Shown here in pieces: positions 1 through 8,847 of a stretch of 64,000 nucleotides of DNA (position 1 is its first letter; the number at the start of each line of letters is the position of its first letter). A program made the position numbers and the translations under genes. The notes beneath the pieces are model-generated. The model saw nothing but the letters and a program-made list of their open reading frames with translations. It was not told the DNA's origin and did not search any database. The DNA comes from Methylobacterium oryzae. Its GTDB lineage: Bacteria > Pseudomonadota > Alphaproteobacteria > Rhizobiales > Beijerinckiaceae. The stretch covers positions 1,432,501 to 1,496,500 of the forward strand of contig NZ_CP090349.1 of assembly GCF_021398735.1 (NCBI RefSeq). Reading direction: 5' to 3'.

Positions 1-595
1 TCAGGAAGTTCGAGGCCTCGGCCGCGACGTTCTTGGCGAGCTTGGCGAGGCGCTGCGTGGCGATGATGCCGGCGAGCCCGCGCTTGCGGCCGCGGCACAT
101 GAGGTTGGTCATCGCGCCGAGCGACAGGCGCCTGGCCTCGTCTGAGACCTCGCCGGCGGCCGCGGGCGCGAAGAGCTGCGCCTCGTCCACGGCCACCAGC
201 ATCGGGTACCAATGGTCGCGGTCGGCGTCGAACAGGCCGCCCAGGAAGGCGGCGGCGGCCCGCATCTGGCCGTCGGCGTCGAGATTCTCCAGCGACAGCA
301 CCACCGAGACCCGGTGGGTCCGCACCCGGGCGGCGATCCGCTGCAGGGCGACGTCGTCGCCGTCGGCCTCCACCACGACGTGGCCGTAGCGGTCGGCGAG
401 GCTGGCGAAGTCGCCCTCCGGATCGATGATCGCCTGCTGCACGAGGCCGGCGCTCTGCTCGAGCAGCCGCCGCAGCAGGTGCGATTTGCCGGACCCGGAA
501 TTGCCCTGAACCAGGAGCCGCGTGGCGAGCAGTTCGGTGAGGTCGAGGAGCGCGGGGCGCTCGCCGGTCAGGCCGAGATCGATGTCGGAACGCAT
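1..595 (-). CDS. HerA/DUF87-like ATP-binding protein, 5' part only
   Basis: The reverse strand is open from an ATG at 595 to the left edge of the window, giving the first 198 residues of a P-loop ATPase; the C-terminal part lies outside. Walker A (GNSGSGKS) is at residues 31-38, Walker B (MLVAVDEA, with D137 and E138) at 132-139, and a sensor-like IIATQR at 177-182. This order is that of HerA/VirB4-like and DUF87 ATPases, which pump or process DNA or act as accessory NTPases. A GAGG ribosome-binding sequence precedes the ATG. It is divergent from the chaperone gene that follows. The family is supported, but the substrate cannot be judged from this part. Confidence 0.8.
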   Translation of the reverse strand, partial: MRSDIDLGLTGERPALLDLTELLATRLLVQGNSGSGKSHLLRRLLEQSAGLVQQAIIDPEGDFASLADRYGHVVVEADGDDVALQRIAARVRTHRVSVVLSLENLDADGQMRAAAAFLGGLFDADRDHWYPMLVAVDEAQLFAPAAAGEVSDEARRLSLGAMTNLMCRGRKRGLAGIIATQRLAKLAKNVAAEASNFL

Positions 596-839
596 GGGGC
601 CTCATAGCACGGCCCGGCGGGTCCGGGTGTGCCGCCGCGGCACTGTCCACGCTTCCCGCATGTGGGCCGCGTGTGGGCCGCATGCGGGCGTCGGTCCGCG
701 GCGTGGCTCCGCCGCCGGTGCGCGATCGGGCCGTCAACCCCCTTGCGGGAGCCCCAGGCTCCGCTCTTCCGCCCTGGACCCCGACATGGCGGCCCTGTAG
801 GCCCACGGCCCTTCTCTCCAGTCCCGGATCCACAACACG

Positions 840-2087
840 ATGGCGGCCTGCGGCCTCGATTTCGGCACGTCGAACACCACGCTCGGGCATCTTGGCCCGG
901 ACGGCCCGACGCTGCTGCCCTTGGAGGGCGCGCACCGGACAATCCCGAGCGCGATCTTCTTCGAGCTCGGACGGGAGCCGATCATCGGCCGGGCCGCCAC
1001 GGCGGCCTATGTCGAGGGCCGGTCCGGCCGGCTGATGCGCGGGCTGAAATCCGTGCTCGGCACGCCGCTCATGGATGAGGCGACCCCGGTCGGCCGCCAG
1101 CGGTTGCGCCTGCGCGACGTCATCGCCCGCTACCTCACCGCCGTGAAGGCGCGGGCGGAGGCCGCCAGCGGCCAGAGCCTCGACACGGTGGTCCACGGCC
1201 GCCCGGTCCACTTCGTCGACGGCGACCCGGAGGCGGATCGCCGCGCGGAGGACACGCTGCGCGACATCGCCCGCGACGTCGGCTTCCGGGAGGTCTCGTT
1301 CCAGTACGAGCCAATCGCCGCGGCACTCGACTACGAGCGCCAGGTCCGCGCGGAGGAGATCGCCCTCGTCGCCGACATCGGCGGCGGCACCTCGGACTTC
1401 TCCATCGTGCGCCTCGCGCCGGAGCGGCGGGGGCGGCCGGACCGGGCCGGCGACATCCTGGCCAACGACGGGGTGCGGATCGGCGGCACCGATTTCGACC
1501 GACAGCTCAGCCTCGGAACGGTGATGCCGCTCCTGGGCCTCGGAAGCCCGATGCGCCGCGGCGACCTCGCGGTGCCGAACGCCTACTACCACGACCTCGC
1601 CACGTGGTCGGCGATCAACCGCCTCTACAATCAGAAGACCCTGCGCGAGATCGACGAGGTCATCCGCGACGGCGCCCGGCCCGACCTGCTCGCGCGGCTG
1701 CGCGAGGCGGTGGAGGGCGAGCGCGGTCACGCCCTGGCCGGGGCAGTGGAGAGCGCCAAGATCGCGGCGTCCGAACAGGACGCGACCCTGCTCGACCTCG
1801 GCCTCCTGGAGCCCGGGCTCGCGGTCCCGGTGGATCGCGCGACCCTGTCCGCCCAGACGGGGGACCTCGCCCGCGCCGTCGCGGCCCGGATCGCGCGCTG
1901 CCTCGCGCAGGCGGAGCTGACGGCCGACCGGGTCGACGCCCTGTTCCTCACCGGCGGCTCCACCGGCCTGCCGCACCTGCGCGCCGCGCTGAGGGCCGCG
2001 CTGCCGGCCGCCCGGGTGGTGGAGGGCGACACGTTCGGCTCGGTGGGACTGGGCCTGACCATCGAGGCGGCCAGCCGCGGAGCGTGA
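840..2087 (+). CDS. Hsp70-family chaperone, YegD-like
   Basis: A 415-residue protein of the Hsp70/actin ATPase fold. The phosphate-1 loop is LDFGTSNTTL (6-15), the phosphate-2 loop DIGGGTSDFS begins at 179, and the adenosine motif LTGGSTGLPHL begins at 370. It ends shortly after the nucleotide-binding domain, so it lacks a normal DnaK substrate-binding domain; this is the architecture of E. coli YegD. No DnaJ or GrpE gene is adjacent. Its role is probably cytoplasmic ATP-dependent protein binding, but clients are unknown. The gap of about 245 bp before it separates it from the divergent ATPase gene and holds no credible gene. Confidence 0.88.
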   Translation: MAACGLDFGTSNTTLGHLGPDGPTLLPLEGAHRTIPSAIFFELGREPIIGRAATAAYVEGRSGRLMRGLKSVLGTPLMDEATPVGRQRLRLRDVIARYLTAVKARAEAASGQSLDTVVHGRPVHFVDGDPEADRRAEDTLRDIARDVGFREVSFQYEPIAAALDYERQVRAEEIALVADIGGGTSDFSIVRLAPERRGRPDRAGDILANDGVRIGGTDFDRQLSLGTVMPLLGLGSPMRRGDLAVPNAYYHDLATWSAINRLYNQKTLREIDEVIRDGARPDLLARLREAVEGERGHALAGAVESAKIAASEQDATLLDLGLLEPGLAVPVDRATLSAQTGDLARAVAARIARCLAQAELTADRVDALFLTGGSTGLPHLRAALRAALPAARVVEGDTFGSVGLGLTIEAASRGA

Positions 2088-2214
2088 GGCCGCGCCCGGC
2101 CGGGCGCGCCGCCTCTGCGGCGATTGACGGGCCGGCCTTGATCCTCGACAAGGCGGTCCCTCCCGCTCGGAGACAACGGCGGCCCATCCGGGCTCCTCCG
2201 CGCCGCCTCGCCCG

Positions 2215-3588
2215 ATGCTGTTCAACTCCTTCGTCTTCCTCCTCGCCTTCCTGCCGGCCGCGCTGATCCTGCACGGGCTGGTGGCGCGCGCCGCGCCCGC
2301 GTGGCGGCTGCCGCTCCTCGTCGCCCTGTCCTTCGTGTTCTATGGCTGGTGGGACGTCCGGTTCGTGCCGCTGCTGGCCGGCTCGATCCTGGCGAACTGG
2401 TGCGTGGCGCGCGCCTATCGCCGGTGGCCCGGCCGCTGGCTGATCCCGGCGGCGATCGCCGCCAACCTCGCGCTGCTCGGCGTGTTCAAGTACCTCGACT
2501 TCGCGGCCGACCTCGCCAACCTGATCCCCGGCCTGGAAGCGCAGCGGCTCGGTCTCGCCCTGCCGCTCGGCATCTCGTTCTTCACCTTCCACCACATCAT
2601 GTATCTCGCCGACCTGCGGGCCGGCCGGGCGCCGGGCTTCGGGCTCGTGAAATACGCCCTCTACATCGCGTTCTTCCCGCAGGTTCTCGCCGGCCCGCTC
2701 GTGCGCTGGAGCGAGATCATGCACCAGTTCGACGAGGCGCCCTACGCGCGGCCCGACGCCGCCGAGCGCTTCGCCCGCGGGTTGATGCTGCTGACCGTCG
2801 GCCTCGCCAAGAAGGTGTTTCTCGGCGATCCGCTCGCGGAATACGTGAACCCGGTGTTCCAGGCCGCCGCTGCCGGCAAGGCCGTCACGGTGGTCGAGGC
2901 GTGGCAGGCGACGCTCGGCTTCATGTTCCAGATCTACTTCGACTTCTCCGGCTACACCGACATGGCGCTGGGCATCGCGCTGCTGTTCGGCCTCGTCCTG
3001 CCGCAGAACTTCGACGCGCCCTACCGGGCCACGTCGCTCCGCGACTTCTGGCGGCGCTGGCACATGACCCTGTCGCGCTTCCTGCGCGACTACCTCTACA
3101 TCCCGATGGGCGGGAACCGCCGCGGGCTGCCGCGGCAGGTCGGGGCGCTCGTCGCCACGATGACGCTCGGCGGCCTCTGGCACGGGGCCGGCCTGACCTT
3201 CCTCGCCTGGGGGGCGCTGCACGGGATCGGCCTCGGGGCCGGTGTCCTGGCGCGCCGGGCCCGGATCGCGATCCCCGCGCCGCTCGGCTGGGCGCTCACC
3301 AGCCTGTTCGTCGTGCTGACCTGGGTTCTTTTCCGCGCGACGAGCTTCGAAGCGGCCCTCGCGATTTTCAAAGGACTCTTCGGGCTCGCGCCGAGGGGCT
3401 CCGGCTTCAAGTGGCGCACCATCGCCATCGCCGCCCTGGTCGCGACGGTCGGGCCCACCGCCTGGAACGCGGTGCACCGGCTGCCGCCGCGCCGGCTCCT
3501 CGCCTTCGGCTTCGCGCTGCTGTTCGTGCTCGTCCTGCTGAAGATCGGCGACGATGCGAACTACGAGTTCATCTACTTCCAGTTCTGA
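2215..3588 (+). CDS. MBOAT-family membrane O-acyltransferase (AlgI-like)
   Basis: A 457-residue polytopic membrane protein with the features of the AlgI/DltB branch of MBOAT enzymes. It has the N-terminal MLFNSFVFLLAF segment, the RRWHMTLSRFLRDYLYIP block, and GGLWHGAGLTFLAWGALHG, in which H323 is the expected catalytic histidine. Such proteins move acyl groups, usually acetyl, across the inner membrane to extracytoplasmic polysaccharide or other acceptors. The next gene starts 2 bp after the stop and encodes an AlgJ/SGNH-like protein, the usual partner in these systems. No alginate or cellulose synthase genes are nearby, so the acceptor is unknown. Confidence 0.92.
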   Translation: MLFNSFVFLLAFLPAALILHGLVARAAPAWRLPLLVALSFVFYGWWDVRFVPLLAGSILANWCVARAYRRWPGRWLIPAAIAANLALLGVFKYLDFAADLANLIPGLEAQRLGLALPLGISFFTFHHIMYLADLRAGRAPGFGLVKYALYIAFFPQVLAGPLVRWSEIMHQFDEAPYARPDAAERFARGLMLLTVGLAKKVFLGDPLAEYVNPVFQAAAAGKAVTVVEAWQATLGFMFQIYFDFSGYTDMALGIALLFGLVLPQNFDAPYRATSLRDFWRRWHMTLSRFLRDYLYIPMGGNRRGLPRQVGALVATMTLGGLWHGAGLTFLAWGALHGIGLGAGVLARRARIAIPAPLGWALTSLFVVLTWVLFRATSFEAALAIFKGLFGLAPRGSGFKWRTIAIAALVATVGPTAWNAVHRLPPRRLLAFGFALLFVLVLLKIGDDANYEFIYFQF

Positions 3589-3590
3589 GG

Positions 3591-4598
3591 ATGGCGCCCG
3601 CACCCCCCACGACCGACAGGGACTGGCGCGGCTTCGCCCGCGCCCTGGCCCTGTCGATGGTCGGCCTCTTCGCGGGCTACCTGGCCCTCGCGGTGCTGGT
3701 CGACCCCTACGATACCGGCCGCTCGACGCTGCTGTCCCGGGGGGCCGTGCGGCCGCAGGGGCCCCGCACGGCCTCGGCCGTCCGCGGCCGCGATCCGGCC
3801 TACGCGGGCGTGGTGATCGGCAACTCGCACATCCAGCTCATCGAGCCGGCGGCACTGACCCGGCTCACCGGCATCCCGTTCCTCCAGCTCTCGGTGCCGG
3901 CCACCGGCCCGTCCGAGCAGTTCGCCTTGCTGGGATGGTACCTGCAGCACCACGCCCGCCCCGCCGCGATCGTGCTCTCGGCTGACGCGTTCTGGTGCGC
4001 GGACGACCCGTCCTTCCCGAGCGAGCACGGCTTTCCCTACTGGCTCGTGGGGGACTGGCCCGCCTACCTGCGCGGGCTGATCCGCTTCTCGGCCGCGCAG
4101 GAGACGGTCAACCGCATCGGCTGGCTCCTGAACCCGCGCCGCAAGACCGCCGCGGCCGACGGCTGGTGGGATTACGAGCGCAACTACCTGAGCCAGGGCT
4201 TCGGCGTCGATCCCGCCAAGAAGGCGGCGCTGGAGAAGCCGGTCGGGCCCGAGCCGGAGCCGCGGCACGGCGGCCCGTTTCCGATCGCGGCGCGCCTGCG
4301 CGCCGAACTGACCCGGATCCCGGCGGAGACGCCGGTCGTGGTGGTGTTCCCGCCGGTCTACGCCCGCGGCGAGCCGCCGCCCGGCAGCCCTCGGGCGCGG
4401 GCCGAGGCGGCCTGCCGGGCCGAGGTGCACACGGTGCTGGCGACCCACGCGCTCAGCACGGTGGTCGACTGGCGCGACGGCCGCCCCGCGGCGGCCGATC
4501 CCGACCAGTTCTTCGACCAGACCCATTACAGGCTGCCGATCGCCCGGAGCCTGACGACCGAGATCGCCGAGGCGATCGTACGGTTGCGGACCAGATGA
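3591..4598 (+). CDS. AlgJ/SGNH-like membrane-anchored protein, MBOAT partner
   Basis: A 335-residue protein with one N-terminal membrane segment (about residues 18-37) followed by an extracytoplasmic domain. A GNSH block at 77-80 and a C-terminal DQTH (D309, H312) give the Ser, Asp and His expected of an SGNH/AlgJ-type acyl transferase or esterase; the assignment of S79 as nucleophile is inferred. It is translationally close to the MBOAT gene (2 bp gap), as AlgJ or AlgX partners are to AlgI. It probably hands the acyl group from the MBOAT protein to a secreted glycan. Overall similarity to AlgJ looks distant, so the exact reaction is open. Confidence 0.7.
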   Translation: MAPAPPTTDRDWRGFARALALSMVGLFAGYLALAVLVDPYDTGRSTLLSRGAVRPQGPRTASAVRGRDPAYAGVVIGNSHIQLIEPAALTRLTGIPFLQLSVPATGPSEQFALLGWYLQHHARPAAIVLSADAFWCADDPSFPSEHGFPYWLVGDWPAYLRGLIRFSAAQETVNRIGWLLNPRRKTAAADGWWDYERNYLSQGFGVDPAKKAALEKPVGPEPEPRHGGPFPIAARLRAELTRIPAETPVVVVFPPVYARGEPPPGSPRARAEAACRAEVHTVLATHALSTVVDWRDGRPAAADPDQFFDQTHYRLPIARSLTTEIAEAIVRLRTR

Positions 4599-4780
4599 CA
4601 GCGTAAAACATCTGTACCGTGGCCTGTTTGCCGCACGCGGCGATGCAGTGACAGCCAGTTACAGCCCCTGCATCCGTGTGCGTTGTGGCGATGAGGCACC
4701 TCGACTATACGGCACCTCACGTTATCGCCGCACACCGGCCATCCCCTGGTGGGCGGTTTACCATCCAGCGAGGGTGACGC

Positions 4781-5200
4781 ATGGCGAAGGTGCAGCTGGA
4801 GGACGGCTACGTCCCGTCCGACGACGAGCCCTTCATGAACGACCGGCAGCGCGAATATTTTCGGCGCAAGCTGCTGAGCTGGAAGAACGACATCCTGCGC
4901 GAGGCGCAGGATACGCTGGTGGCTCTGCAGAGCGAGAACGAGAACCACCCCGACCTCGCCGACCGCGCGTCCTCCGAGACGGACCGGGCGATCGAGCTGC
5001 GGGCCCGGGACCGCCAGCGCAAGCTCACCGGCAAGATCGACGCGGCGCTGGCCCGAATCGAGGACGGATCCTACGGGTTCTGCGAGGAGACCGGCGAGCC
5101 GATCTCCCTGCGCCGCCTCGACGCGCGCCCGATCGCCACCCTGTCCCTCGAGGCGCAGGAGCGGCACGAGCGCCGCGAGCGGGTCTACCGCGACGACTGA
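4781..5200 (+). CDS. dksA: DksA/TraR-family transcription factor
   Basis: A 139-residue DksA-type protein that would bind the RNA polymerase secondary channel and act with ppGpp. The coiled-coil tip motif DxxDxA is intact (D58, D61, A63). The globular end keeps the alphaproteobacterial GFCEETGEPI-RRLDARPIATLSLEAQERHE pattern, but only one of the four zinc-binding cysteines remains (C101), so zinc binding in the usual way is unlikely. Loss of zinc cysteines is known in some DksA homologues. It stands alone, convergent with the Tad cluster. The 182 bp upstream is relatively AT-rich and probably carries its promoter. Confidence 0.9.
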   Translation: MAKVQLEDGYVPSDDEPFMNDRQREYFRRKLLSWKNDILREAQDTLVALQSENENHPDLADRASSETDRAIELRARDRQRKLTGKIDAALARIEDGSYGFCEETGEPISLRRLDARPIATLSLEAQERHERRERVYRDD

Positions 5201-5247
5201 CCGGGTCCGGCCCGCGCGCCGGATCCCGCGCAGCGCCGGCGCGGCGC

Positions 5248-6972
5248 CTACTGAGTCAGCCTCAGCGCGCCGATGCTGGCCTGGATCGACTTGAAGGCCT
5301 TGATCAGGTCGTCGGACGAGTTGGCGAGGTAGAACTGGTCCGGTGACGAGGCGCAGTTCCGCAGCAGCGTCTGGCCGGCCGAGTCGATCGGATCCGCCGG
5401 GACGCTGAAGCCGATCGTGTAGATCGAGATATTATTTGTCTTCGCGTTGCTGCACGCGAGGGCTGTCAGTTTGTCGAGCGCATCCCGCGCTGTGCGGGCA
5501 TTCGAAATATTTTGATTGCTGGGCGGAAGCCGCGAATTCGGGTTCGATCCATCGGCGTTCGTAAAATATCCGAAGGGAAAGTACATGGATTTATTGTAGG
5601 ACGGGTTCGAATTTACGGGCCAGGTATTTTCCCCGTCTGTCATGAGGATCATGATCTTGTTGATCGTGCTGAGGTCGGAATTGGCGCTGTTCGAGGAGTA
5701 GCGCGCGCCGTCTGCGAACACGCTGTTCGGGGAAAGCGTGCGCCATCCCCACATGAAACCTTCATGAATATTGGTCGAGCCTGAGGCTACCATCAGGTTG
5801 ATCAGGTTCTTGAGCGTCGTGGTATCACTGGTCAGTCGCTGAAGCGGCTGGGTCGTGCAGCCGAAATTCGGCCCGTTGGGAATACCCGTGTAGCGGTTTC
5901 GCGAGGTGGGCGACGGATCGCGGGGGCTGAGATACTTGCATGCACGCGCCTCGGCCGTCGAGAATGACGTGTCCCGGGTCGGCTTGGGGCAATCGGGGCT
6001 GTTCGTATAATCGTCGATATAGCTGTTGAAGCTGATACTCGATGAGTTTTTGGTCGAGTATTCGCTATATTCCGACGAGCCGTCACCCGGCTCGTCGGGG
6101 GCGAAGAGCGGGAGATAATAAGAATCTTTGTTGCTCGCGGTCGGTGCGCCATCTTGAACGTTCAGGGGATAGGGCAGTGTTTCGAGGCATCCCGCCCAGG
6201 CCCAGCCGGAGTTGGCCGCCTGCAACTTCGAGAAGATGTCGAAGCGATTGGTGATGCCCGTGCCCTGAAGGCCGTTGACGTTGAGCCAGTGATAGCTGGA
6301 TTGCGCAGCTTGATCGATCCAGGTCGCGTAACGATAGGTGGCTGGATTGACAGCCACAGACGCGGCGAACGGCACGATGGAGATCTTGCTCGCGCTGGAG
6401 AAGGCTGGGCTGGTGTAGACGTAGTTGACGAAGTCGGTCGCGGCCGTCTGGACGGCCTGAAGCTTCGACTGTCCCCCGCTCGAGGCGGCCATCGAGCCCG
6501 TGTTGTCGAGCACGAGCGCGATCTCGAAAGTCTTCGGCAGCGGCGTGGCGCATTGCGAGACGGCGCCCGGGTTGATGCGCTGGGTCCCGGTCAGGCCGCC
6601 GAAGAAGGTCGTCGACTGCTTGTGAGCGGTCAGCGTGATCTTGCGCGGGCTGCTGGTGATGGCCAGCCGGTCGACCACGAGGCTCGCCGCCCCCATGGCA
6701 CCGGTCATTGTCGTCTGCGCCAGGGCGTTGAGTTCGGTCTCGGACGTCGTCAGCGGCGTCTGGCAGAGCAGCAGCGCCGTGGCGTCGGCCGCGGCCTGGA
6801 GCTTCGTCTCCAGCCGCGTGGCGAAGCCGTAATCGATCGCCGCGCCGCCGACCATTACCATCGGCACGCTCAGGAACGCGAACAGCAGGGCGACGTTGCC
6901 GCCGCGGTCGCGCAGGATGTCGCGGCGCCGCTCGGGGCGGCCGTCAGGTTTTGCGAACGATCTTCGTGCCAT
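5248..6972 (-). CDS. tadG: TadG-like pilus assembly protein with VWA domain
   Basis: A 574-residue protein. Residues 22-50 (RGGNVALLFAFLSVPMVMVGGAAIDYG) are a type IV pilin-like N-terminus of the TadE/TadG class. A von Willebrand A domain starts near 150, where IALVLDNTGSMAAS is a MIDAS DxGxS-type motif, and runs to the C-terminus. Such proteins are envelope components of Tad/Flp pilus systems. The start overlaps the end of the preceding TadE-like gene by 29 bp, so the three genes form one unit. The central part (about 5400-6150) has clearly lower G+C than its neighbours and encodes a Ser/Asn/Tyr-rich insertion inside the VWA domain. The Tad ATPases and secretin are not in this window. Confidence 0.88.
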   Translation of the reverse strand: MARRSFAKPDGRPERRRDILRDRGGNVALLFAFLSVPMVMVGGAAIDYGFATRLETKLQAAADATALLLCQTPLTTSETELNALAQTTMTGAMGAASLVVDRLAITSSPRKITLTAHKQSTTFFGGLTGTQRINPGAVSQCATPLPKTFEIALVLDNTGSMAASSGGQSKLQAVQTAATDFVNYVYTSPAFSSASKISIVPFAASVAVNPATYRYATWIDQAAQSSYHWLNVNGLQGTGITNRFDIFSKLQAANSGWAWAGCLETLPYPLNVQDGAPTASNKDSYYLPLFAPDEPGDGSSEYSEYSTKNSSSISFNSYIDDYTNSPDCPKPTRDTSFSTAEARACKYLSPRDPSPTSRNRYTGIPNGPNFGCTTQPLQRLTSDTTTLKNLINLMVASGSTNIHEGFMWGWRTLSPNSVFADGARYSSNSANSDLSTINKIMILMTDGENTWPVNSNPSYNKSMYFPFGYFTNADGSNPNSRLPPSNQNISNARTARDALDKLTALACSNAKTNNISIYTIGFSVPADPIDSAGQTLLRNCASSPDQFYLANSSDDLIKAFKSIQASIGALRLTQ

Positions 6973-7609
6973 CGCAGTTCGATTGTTTGTCGTCCGGCAG
7001 GACGACTTCCGTGTAGGTGCTGGTGCCGTAGGCCTGGCCGCCGCGGGTCGGCCACGGCGCGCTGCTGGTGAACGTGATCGTGTTGCTCACGCCCTTGGCG
7101 AGCTTGACCAGCGCGCTCCCGATCATCGGCGTGTAGCTGATGCTGACCTCAGCCAGGACGTAGCGCATGCCCGGCATCCGGTAGCCGTCCGGCACGGTCA
7201 GGCTGGGCGCGGGGCCCGGGCTCCGCGCGGTCCCATTGGTGTTGGCGACGCTGGAGCAGACCACCGGAGGACCGCTCGGGTCCTTCGCGTCGGTGCCCAT
7301 CGCGCTGACCACGATCTTGACCTTCGACGTGTCGAACGGGCGCATCACCGCCGTGGCGGAGGCGAGGATGTCGTTCATCACGGTGGTGCTGATCGGGTTC
7401 TGTGTGTCGCCCTGCGCCGTCAGGTCCGCCACGGTGCGGCCGAGCTGCGTCAGCTTGCGCCACTCGTCGATGGCGTGCGTCACCTCGGTCATGCCCGCCC
7501 AGATCGCGAGCAGGATCGGCAGGATGACGGCGAACTCGACGGCCGCGCCGCCGCGCCTGTCGTGCCGGAGCCGTGCCGCCCGCCGGGTCAGGACGGTGAG
7601 GACGGGCAC
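6944..7609 (-). CDS. TadE-like pseudopilin
   Basis: A 221-residue protein beginning at a GTG that overlaps the stop of the upstream TadE-like gene. The segment RRGGAAVEFAVILPILLAIW near residues 16-35 is the TadE signature: a Gly-Ala-Ala-Val-Glu-Phe processing-type sequence followed by one hydrophobic helix. No ATG lies upstream of this helix in frame without running deep into the neighbouring gene, so GTG 7609 is preferred. It is the second gene of the TadE-TadE-TadG unit, a likely envelope component of a Tad pilus or secretion system. The rest of the sequence is a periplasmic domain without recognised motifs. Confidence 0.82.
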   Translation of the reverse strand: MPVLTVLTRRAARLRHDRRGGAAVEFAVILPILLAIWAGMTEVTHAIDEWRKLTQLGRTVADLTAQGDTQNPISTTVMNDILASATAVMRPFDTSKVKIVVSAMGTDAKDPSGPPVVCSSVANTNGTARSPGPAPSLTVPDGYRMPGMRYVLAEVSISYTPMIGSALVKLAKGVSNTITFTSSAPWPTRGGQAYGTSTYTEVVLPDDKQSNCDGTKIVRKT

Positions 7610-8250
7610 GGGCTCGCTCCGACGATCTGGTAGGGCTCGGTGCGGAACACCGCCGTGGAGGTCAGCAGGCTCGATCCCTCCGCGGATCCGCTGGTGAACT
7701 GCTTCGTGTTGAGGCCCATCAGGTTGAAGAAGGTCGGGAACGGCACCGCCGCGGTGACGATCACGATCGTCCCGGGCGAAGCGCATTTGTAGTTGGAGCC
7801 GAAACTCGTGCTCCACGTGCCCGTGGCGGTGTCGATCGGCTTGTTCGCGGTCGCGCTCGCGAAGCTGCTCGAGGTCGCGACGTCGATCTTGACGTTCTGG
7901 CAGTTGAACACGGTGGGCACGGGGCTGACGGCCGATCCGCACATCCTAGCCTTCAGGGTCGCGAGCACGGTCGCCGGATTGGTCTGGCCCGCTGTGTCGA
8001 GCTGGAACTGGCCGGTGAAGATCGTCCGGACCGCGTTCTGGAGCGCGCGATCGAAATTCTGCGTCGCCCACATCTGGAACACGATCTGGATGATCGCGCC
8101 GCACAGCGCCAGCAAGGGCAGGGCCACGAGGGCGAACTCCACCGCGGCCGCGCCCCCGGTGTCGCGCCCGAGGCGCGCCAGAAGGCAACCTGGCGTCACT
8201 CTGACCTGCGTTCCTACAAGTCCTCGGCTGTTCATATGCGAGCAGATCAC
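7588..8250 (-). CDS. TadE-like pseudopilin
   Basis: First gene of the three-gene Tad unit, 220 residues from ATG 8250; a second ATG at 8235 would give 215 residues. The TadE motif GGAAAVEFALVALPLLALCG lies near residues 32-51, followed by a periplasmic domain with a few cysteines. TadE-like minor pseudopilins are cleaved by a dedicated prepilin peptidase and help Flp pilus assembly. It overlaps the next gene by 22 bp, which implies translational coupling. The promoter must lie in the AT-richer stretch at 8251-8340, which it shares back-to-back with the collagen-like lipoprotein gene. Confidence 0.82.
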   Translation of the reverse strand: MICSHMNSRGLVGTQVRVTPGCLLARLGRDTGGAAAVEFALVALPLLALCGAIIQIVFQMWATQNFDRALQNAVRTIFTGQFQLDTAGQTNPATVLATLKARMCGSAVSPVPTVFNCQNVKIDVATSSSFASATANKPIDTATGTWSTSFGSNYKCASPGTIVIVTAAVPFPTFFNLMGLNTKQFTSGSAEGSSLLTSTAVFRTEPYQIVGASPCPSSPS

Positions 8251-8436
8251 TCGGAAGTAGACATCTCATCCGATGTGACGCCAAGCTTTTGCGAAACTCT
8301 TAATCCGATCGACTAGACCAGGGTTATCAAAGGGCCACTACTTTTGGTTGTAATAGGGCCGGCGTGTCGGCGACGCGCTGTTGACGCACCGCCTGCGCGC
8401 GCCAGTTCCCCGCGCGCAGGCCTGCCGGAGAACCCC

Positions 8437-8847
8437 ATGAGATCCCCCCTGATCGCGCTCGTGGTCGGCGCGGTGGCGCTCGCGCTCGCCGCCTGCGATG
8501 CCCCGAAGCCGGGACCGGCCGGACCTCCCGGTGCGAAGGGTGATCGGGGACCGGCGGGGCCGGCCGGGCCGGCGGGGGTGAACGGCGCCACCGGCGCCCG
8601 CGGCCCCGCGGGCGACCCGGGCCCGGCCGGACCGGCCGGGCCGCCGGGACCGTCCCTGAACAGCCAGGTGCGCCTCGACGTGGCGTGCCGCCGTGACGAG
8701 GAATTGATTGGCGCTTACTGCCGAGGCATGGCGGTTGTGCCGTCGGTGACCGTCACGGACGGCGTGTCCACGGTCGGCTGCCTCGACATGACCGCCAAGG
8801 CCGCCAAGGATGCCCAGCCCGTCGCGGTCTGCATGAAGAAGCCATGA
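8437..8847 (+). CDS. collagen-like repeat lipoprotein
   Basis: A 136-residue exported protein. Residues 1-20 form a lipoprotein signal ending in a lipobox (LAAC, lipidated Cys at 20). It is followed by an unbroken run of 16 Gly-X-Y triplets (glycines at every third position from 26 to 71), rich in GPA and GPP as in bacterial collagen-like proteins. The C-terminal part (about 74-136) has four cysteines and is not recognised. A start at 8437 is chosen because the signal peptide begins there. The stop overlaps the start of the next gene (ATGA), so the two are probably co-translated. Function unknown; a trimeric surface stalk anchored in the envelope is an inference. Confidence 0.85.
   Translation: MRSPLIALVVGAVALALAACDAPKPGPAGPPGAKGDRGPAGPAGPAGVNGATGARGPAGDPGPAGPAGPPGPSLNSQVRLDVACRRDEELIGAYCRGMAVVPSVTVTDGVSTVGCLDMTAKAAKDAQPVAVCMKKP

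Noticed and set aside
1948..3603. Long open frame antisense to the MBOAT gene
   Set aside because: Arg/Glu/Gly-rich shadow without domain; the plus-strand MBOAT gene is certain.
8313..8591. Antisense collagen-like (GPAGPA) frame opposite the collagen-like lipoprotein
   Set aside because: The GGNCCG repeats read as Gly-Pro on both strands; only the plus strand has a signal peptide and start.
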